Source: UBA4416 sp031539425 (GTDB lineage: Bacteria > Bacteroidota > Bacteroidia > B-17B0 > Aurantibacillaceae). From it: a stretch of DNA of 9,559 nt. Shown piece after piece: positions 5,797 to 9,559 of this stretch (position 1 is the stretch's first letter; each line of letters starts with the position of its first letter). A model generated the notes under the pieces. That model worked only from the letters and a program-made list of their open reading frames with translations, did not search any database and was not told where the DNA came from. A program made the position numbers and the translations under genes. The DNA is taken from assembly GCA_031539425.1 (NCBI GenBank), contig JAVKLI010000031.1, forward strand, positions 1 through 9,559, given 5' to 3'.

Positions 5797-8268
5797 ATGA
5801 TTAAGCATATTAAAATACTTAAACAAATGTGCTGTTTTATAGTATTAGGGTGTTTTGTTTTTTTACAAGCTTGTTCAAGTTATAAAACCACAAATAATTA
5901 TTTACTTAAAGAAAGTGCTATAAGCAAAAACCCGACACTAATTGAAACAGAAAAGCTAAAATCATTTATCAAACAAATTCCTAACGATAAGTTTTTTAAT
6001 ATTTTTCCGTTAAAAATGTGGATTTATAATGTTGTAGACCCTGTATATACAGACACAGATAAGTTAAAACGGGATTTAAGTTATGATGAAATAAATAAAA
6101 AACGAATAGTTGATAACAAAAAAGGCAACGAAATTCGTTTAGTTAAAGGTAAAAAACCAAAGGAAGTAAAACTAAAAGATAAAGAATCATTAACATGGCG
6201 GCAAAAGTTATTAAATATTGGTGAAGCACCTGTATACATAGATAGTGCCCTTACGCAATCTACTACACAACAATTAAATCAATATTTATTTTATCATGGT
6301 TATTTTAATACACATGTTTTTGATAGTACAGTTATTGATAAAACAAATAAAAGCGCTAAAGTGTATTATAATATTAAAAAATCAGAACCTTATAAAATTG
6401 ATAAAATTATTTATAAAATTAAAGATGGAAAAATTAACAATATTTTAATGAATGATTCAAGCAATGTATTATTAAAACCAGGTATCATATATAACGAAGA
6501 TATTTTTCAAACTGAAAGAGAAAGGCAAGTGAGCTTATTTCAAAATAATGGATATTATTTTTTTGATGCAGATTATATTCAATTTAATATTGACAGTGCG
6601 TTGGGTAACAAAAAAGTGATTGTAAGAGAAGTCATAGAAAATGAAATGTATAAACTATCAAAAGATTCTATTATTTCACAAGCGCATCAGCAGTATGTAA
6701 TAAAAAATATTTATTGCACAGCAACTAATATTTCGGTAGATACTTTGTCCAAAAATAATTTACAAGACACCCTTTTTAATCAAGGTATCTATTTTATTAA
6801 TCATTCAAAACAATCTGTTAACTGTAATGATTTACGCAGCGCTATTAAAATTAAATCTGGATTATTATATCATAAAGACATGGCAATAAATACCTATAGA
6901 GATTTAAATTATTTGCAAACCTTTAAAAGCATTTCTATTAATTTTCAAAGAGATACAACAAAAGAAAACGCATTAAATTGTTTTATTATTTGTACACCAG
7001 CAATAAAACAATCGCTAAATTTTGAATTAGAAGGTAATAATACCTCTGGAAACTTAGGTATGTTAGGTAGTATTATTTATCAAAATAAAAATTTATTTAG
7101 AGGGGCCGAATTGATAGAGGTTAAATTGAGAGGCTCAGCTGCCATTCAAAAAATATTTGATAATAATGGTGCAGGCCAAAATAATATTCAAAGTAACATT
7201 AATACATTTTATTTGGGGCCAGAATTAAACGTATATTTTCCTAAAACATTATTTCCATTTAATTTAGTTTTTAAAAATAATTTTCAACCAAAAACTTTTA
7301 TAAACTCTTCTTTAAATTATCAATCAAGCTTTCAATTTAGTAGGGTATTAGCTAATTTATCATACGGTTTTAGATTTTCTCATCTTAATAAAAAATGGAA
7401 TTATGAGTTTACTTTACTTGAAGCCTATTTTGTAAATGCTTTTTTAAATAGTGATTATAGAAAAGAATTAGAATCTAAAAACAATTTCTTTTTACTTTAC
7501 GCCTTTCAAGATCATTTTACAGTATTAAACAGGTTTTCTTTAACTTATAACAATCAAACTGCATCCTTTCAAGGCAGAGATTACCAATATTTTAAAATTA
7601 GTGTAAGCTCATCTGGAAGTGTCTTAAATCAAATTTATTCAGCTCTAAATATGCCTAAAAATAAAGATGAACGTTATACTGCATTTGGTGTTCCATTTTC
7701 TCATTTTATAAAATTTGATTTAGATTACCGCTTTTATCATATTATTAGCAATACTAAAAAAATTGTAATTCGCACATTTTCGGGTATTGGCAAGGCTTTT
7801 GAAAATTTAACAGTGTTACCATACGAGCAAAGTTTTTTTTGTGGTGGTGCAAATGGTCTTAGAGCCTGGCAAGCTAGAAACTTAGGTCCTGGAAGTTATG
7901 ACCCACAAGGTAATCCATTGCAATTTGATAAGATAGGTGATATTCAATTAGAATTAAATATAGAATATCGTTTTAAAATATATAAATGGTTGCATGGCGC
8001 TGCTTTTGTTGATATTGGCAATGTTTGGAAATTAACTAAAGATCCATCAAAATTAAATAGTGAATTTGAGTTAAACAGATTTTATAAAGAATTGGGAGTT
8101 GGCCCAGGAATAGGTGCTAGATTTGATTTTGATTTTTTTGTATTAAGATTAGATTACGCCATGCAGTTACATAACCCTAAATTTGCTGAAGCTGAAAGGT
8201 GGCAGTTTAATAGTAATACCCTTTTTAATAACTCAATTTTAAATTTTGCTATAGGGTATCCATTTTAA
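5797..8268 (+). CDS. tamL: TamL-type Omp85 outer-membrane lipoprotein (TamA/BamA family)
   Basis: From the ATG at 5797 this is an 823-residue protein. The signal peptide MIKHIKILKQ...VFLQAC ends in a lipobox (LQAC, lipidated Cys26) followed by SS, so it is an outer-membrane lipoprotein with a barrel, the hallmark of Bacteroidota TamL. A Lys-rich linker (about 85-137) leads to the conserved GEAPVYIDS (142-150) and POTRA-like domains (about 150-400). The Omp85 barrel starts near 405. The barrel holds GGANGLRAWQARNLGPG, whose LRAW (R689) sits where BamA/TamA have the V/IRGF loop-6 motif, then GVGPGIGARFDFDFFVLRLD. It ends in Phe (AIGYPF), as expected of a barrel beta-signal. It should help insert or assemble outer-membrane proteins, with TamB as the usual inner-membrane partner; no tamB is present here. 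The frame is open from a TTG at 5770, which I reject because it adds nine residues before a good basic n-region. pdxJ follows after 11 bases. Confidence 0.92.
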   Translation: MIKHIKILKQMCCFIVLGCFVFLQACSSYKTTNNYLLKESAISKNPTLIETEKLKSFIKQIPNDKFFNIFPLKMWIYNVVDPVYTDTDKLKRDLSYDEINKKRIVDNKKGNEIRLVKGKKPKEVKLKDKESLTWRQKLLNIGEAPVYIDSALTQSTTQQLNQYLFYHGYFNTHVFDSTVIDKTNKSAKVYYNIKKSEPYKIDKIIYKIKDGKINNILMNDSSNVLLKPGIIYNEDIFQTERERQVSLFQNNGYYFFDADYIQFNIDSALGNKKVIVREVIENEMYKLSKDSIISQAHQQYVIKNIYCTATNISVDTLSKNNLQDTLFNQGIYFINHSKQSVNCNDLRSAIKIKSGLLYHKDMAINTYRDLNYLQTFKSISINFQRDTTKENALNCFIICTPAIKQSLNFELEGNNTSGNLGMLGSIIYQNKNLFRGAELIEVKLRGSAAIQKIFDNNGAGQNNIQSNINTFYLGPELNVYFPKTLFPFNLVFKNNFQPKTFINSSLNYQSSFQFSRVLANLSYGFRFSHLNKKWNYEFTLLEAYFVNAFLNSDYRKELESKNNFFLLYAFQDHFTVLNRFSLTYNNQTASFQGRDYQYFKISVSSSGSVLNQIYSALNMPKNKDERYTAFGVPFSHFIKFDLDYRFYHIISNTKKIVIRTFSGIGKAFENLTVLPYEQSFFCGGANGLRAWQARNLGPGSYDPQGNPLQFDKIGDIQLELNIEYRFKIYKWLHGAAFVDIGNVWKLTKDPSKLNSEFELNRFYKELGVGPGIGARFDFDFFVLRLDYAMQLHNPKFAEAERWQFNSNTLFNNSILNFAIGYPF

Positions 8269-8279
8269 AATAAGATCAT

Positions 8280-8996
8280 ATGACAAAACTATCTGTAAAT
8301 ATCAATAAAATTGCCACTCTTAGAAATTCACGAGGAGGAAAGTTACCCAATGTTTTAAATATGGCTTTAGATATAGAACGTTTTGGAGCTCATGGTATTA
8401 CCGTGCATCCAAGGCCAGACGAAAGACATATTACCTATAATGATGTAAGAGAATTAAAAAAAAATATTAAAACAGAATTAAATATAGAGGGTAACCCTCA
8501 TTATAAACCTTTTATAGATTTAGTTTTAGAAACCAAACCTTACCAGGTTACCTTGGTTCCAGATGCAGATGCGCAGCTCACATCCAATACTGGTTGGGAT
8601 ACTATCACGCATTCAGAACAATTAAAAAATTGGGTACGCTTATTTAAAAATGCACAAATTGAAACGTCTATTTTTATTAACCCCAATATTAACATGATAG
8701 AAGGGGCGCATAACATAGGAGCAACTTGTATTGAATTATATACCGAAGACTATGTATGCAATTTTGATATAAATAAATTAACAGCCACAGAGCCATATCA
8801 AAAAGCCTCACAATACGCTCACAAGCTAGGAATGAAAGTGAATGCAGGGCATGGCTTAAACTTAAACACATTGGCTTATTTAAAACAAACAATTCCTTAT
8901 TTAAATGAAGTATCTATTGGTCATGCCCTTATAAGCGATGCTTTATATTTAGGGATCGAAAACACCGTTCAAATGTATTTACGTCAGCTTATGTAG
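8280..8996 (+). CDS. pdxJ: Pyridoxine 5'-phosphate synthase
   Basis: PdxJ condenses 1-deoxy-D-xylulose 5-phosphate with 3-amino-2-oxopropyl phosphate to pyridoxine 5'-phosphate, the ring-closing step of the DXP-dependent vitamin B6 pathway in the cytoplasm. The 238 residues form one TIM barrel of normal family length. Family motifs are VNINKIATLRNSRGG (6-20), GITVHPRPDERHI (39-51), LNIEGNP (67-73), KVNAGHGLN (186-194) and SIGHALIS (212-219). His43, Glu70 and His191 align with the catalytic residues of the E. coli enzyme. The DH pair of E. coli VNIDHIATLRN is NK here, which I believe is normal for Bacteroidota. A run of nine A at 8456-8464 lies inside the gene without breaking the frame. The ATG is 11 bases after the tamL stop codon, so pdxJ is probably read from the same transcript. 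Confidence 0.97.
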   Translation: MTKLSVNINKIATLRNSRGGKLPNVLNMALDIERFGAHGITVHPRPDERHITYNDVRELKKNIKTELNIEGNPHYKPFIDLVLETKPYQVTLVPDADAQLTSNTGWDTITHSEQLKNWVRLFKNAQIETSIFINPNINMIEGAHNIGATCIELYTEDYVCNFDINKLTATEPYQKASQYAHKLGMKVNAGHGLNLNTLAYLKQTIPYLNEVSIGHALISDALYLGIENTVQMYLRQLM

Positions 8997-9038
8997 GCTC
9001 CCAAACTTTTGCAAAACCCCTGTTAGCCGTAGTGCTTT
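8997..9038. other. GC-richer block with TTTTGCAAAA palindrome after pdxJ
   Basis: Immediately after the pdxJ stop codon, about 40 bases are visibly richer in G and C than the surroundings. They contain the palindrome TTTTGCAAAA (9007-9016), CCCCTG and GTTAGCC. The minus-strand reading, ACGGCTAACAGGGGTTTTGC, reminds me of repeat-like junction sequences found after accessory genes in Bacteroidota genomes. That is recollection, not a search. It lacks the exact RYYYAAC / GTTRRRY ends of an integron attC site. A downstream stretch, GGTGTTACTTGCCAAGT (9046-9062), is an imperfect inverted partner of 9005-9020. Confidence 0.3.
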
Positions 9039-9226
9039 CTATTTCGGTGTTACTTGCCAAGTAATTGTGTCAAAGTTAAAATTTGAGAACAATTCTATTT
9101 GAGTTATTATTCTAACATCGCCACGTCTTGTTCTCTGTTAAAATTGTAAACTCTATAAATAAATGCAGAATCTCCATATTCTTCAAAAAAATGTCTTTCG
9201 TAATTATTATAAGTAATAATACCAAT
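9039..9226 (-). pseudogene. Decayed C-terminal fragment of an unidentified protein, split over two frames
   Basis: On the minus strand two adjoining open stretches read like one protein tail broken by a frameshift. The first runs from about 9226 to a TAA at 9107-9109 and includes FEEYGDSAFIYRVYNFNREQ. The second, in the next frame, overlaps near 9120-9140 and continues as RIITQIELFSNFNFDTITW to a TAG at 9039-9041. Both are rich in charged and aromatic residues and free of stops for over 30 codons, unusual for non-coding DNA this AT-rich. A TAA at 9227-9229 interrupts the frame upstream and I cannot follow the gene further. I do not recognise the family. An alternative is that both stretches are chance open frames opposite a + strand gene start. 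Confidence 0.38.
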
Positions 9227-9478
9227 TTAGAATCTTCTCAAAATAACTGGAAACTTACTGAGATAAACACTAGCTCTAGTAACTTTAATATGCAGCAAGT
9301 GTATCAAACAAAACAAAGCCATACAACAAGAGCAAGCATTAAGAAACATAAAATAAACGTTACCAAAAAATATACAATAGGTAAGTTTGTTAAAGATGTT
9401 TTGGCTAAACTAGCAGCCATTATTTTTATTTTACTTTGCAGTGGCTTTATTTATGGAGCTGTAAGATATTTTTCATAA
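9191..9478 (+). CDS. Small basic protein with C-terminal membrane helix, unknown function
   Basis: This is a predicted protein of 95 residues that I do not recognise. A polar Asn/Ser/Thr-rich N-terminus leads into a Lys-rich stretch (ASIKKHKINVTKKYTIGKFVKDVLAK) and one hydrophobic helix (about 74-92, LAAIIFILLCSGFIYGAV) close to the C-terminus, giving a tail-anchored-like layout. The start is uncertain. The ATG at 9191 has an A-rich leader but lies opposite the probable minus-strand gene remnant. The ATG at 9290 would give 62 residues and keep the whole basic-plus-membrane part, and it is at least as likely biologically. A TTG at 9128 would extend it further into the remnant and is rejected. 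It is separated from pdxJ by 194 bases and is probably not in that operon. Confidence 0.5.
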   Translation: MSFVIIISNNTNLESSQNNWKLTEINTSSSNFNMQQVYQTKQSHTTRASIKKHKINVTKKYTIGKFVKDVLAKLAAIIFILLCSGFIYGAVRYFS

Positions 9479-9559
9479 CTAAGCTGTTTAGTAGTTTATT
9501 TTTATAGGTTTAGCAGCCCAAGTGGCTTTATACTACAAAGCGGTAAGCTGGTTAAGGAG
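9479..9559. other. Unassigned, GC-richer window edge
   Basis: Nothing here can be called a gene with confidence. The + strand frame of the preceding small gene stays open from its TAA to the window end (27 codons) but has no start codon. On the minus strand a frame ending in SLPLCSIKPLGLLNL stops with TAA at 9502-9504 and could be the tail of a convergent gene beyond the window. Short inverted repeats are present (AGCC/GGCT around CAAGT; GTAGT/ACTAC). TAAGCTG occurs at the start of this segment and again near 9543. Confidence 0.25.

Noticed and set aside
8689..8892. Minus-strand open frame inside pdxJ
   Set aside because: It is the shadow of a well-conserved pdxJ coding region, with no start signal or recognisable product.
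8997..9038. True integron attC site
   Set aside because: The GTTAGCC and GGCTAAC cores do not match GTTRRRY / RYYYAAC, and the expected second end is missing because pdxJ coding sequence begins immediately.
9128..9190. TTG-initiated extension of the small C-terminal-helix protein
   Set aside because: The extra 21 residues lie opposite the probable minus-strand gene remnant and look like its antisense.
9270..9281. ACTAG-CT-CTAGT small inverted repeat
   Set aside because: Five-base arms with a two-base loop are too short to separate from chance, and there is no T-run after it.
1..9559. CRISPR array, tRNA or rRNA genes, insertion sequence, integrase
   Set aside because: I read both strands and found no regularly spaced repeats, no cloverleaf or rRNA-like sequence, and no transposase or recombinase motifs. 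The right edge has hairpins but no tRNA T-arm.

Overview
This AT-rich window most likely comes from a member of the Bacteroidota, probably class Bacteroidia; I cannot place it in an order. The evidence is a lipoprotein-type TamA homologue (TamL) with a Bacteroidota-style barrel motif, a DUF4159 protein, an OmpA-family protein with the TPR / beta-propeller / CRD / OmpA layout seen in PorE, and no Shine-Dalgarno sequences before the start codons, which sit in A/T-rich leaders. All major genes look chromosomal, and no mobile-element gene is visible.

Layout. Positions 1-176 are non-coding and hold a hairpin terminator that works best on the + strand, plus a tandem 16-base repeat. Positions 4828 down to 177 form a minus-strand gene run: an OmpA-family envelope protein, a small polytopic membrane protein, mnmH (tRNA 2-selenouridine synthase) and selD (selenophosphate synthetase). 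The last three are packed with gaps of 8 and 2 bases. The gap after the OmpA gene is 57 bases including an AT palindrome, so it may be a separate unit. A 98-base divergent region (4829-4926) separates this run from a + strand DUF4159 protein (4927-5604). After a 192-base intergenic region come tamL (5797-8268) and pdxJ (8280-8996), 11 bases apart.

How the genes work together. SelD makes selenophosphate and MnmH uses it to convert 2-thiouridine at tRNA wobble position 34 into 2-selenouridine. SelD carries a plain Cys codon at its active site and no selA/selB/selC is visible here, so selenium may be used only for tRNA modification, though genes elsewhere could change that. The OmpA-family protein and TamL are both outer-membrane components, one binding peptidoglycan and the other an Omp85-type barrel. 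PdxJ makes pyridoxine 5'-phosphate and has no obvious link to TamL beyond probable co-transcription.

The right end (8997-9559) has a different character. Directly after pdxJ lies a short GC-richer block with a TTTTGCAAAA palindrome. Next comes what I read as the decayed 3' end of a minus-strand gene, split over two frames. It is followed by a small + strand gene for a basic protein with a C-terminal membrane helix, and then by an unassigned, again GC-richer, edge. I read this as a small accessory or insertion-scarred segment; it is the least conventional part of the window. I did not find a clearly new multi-gene system.
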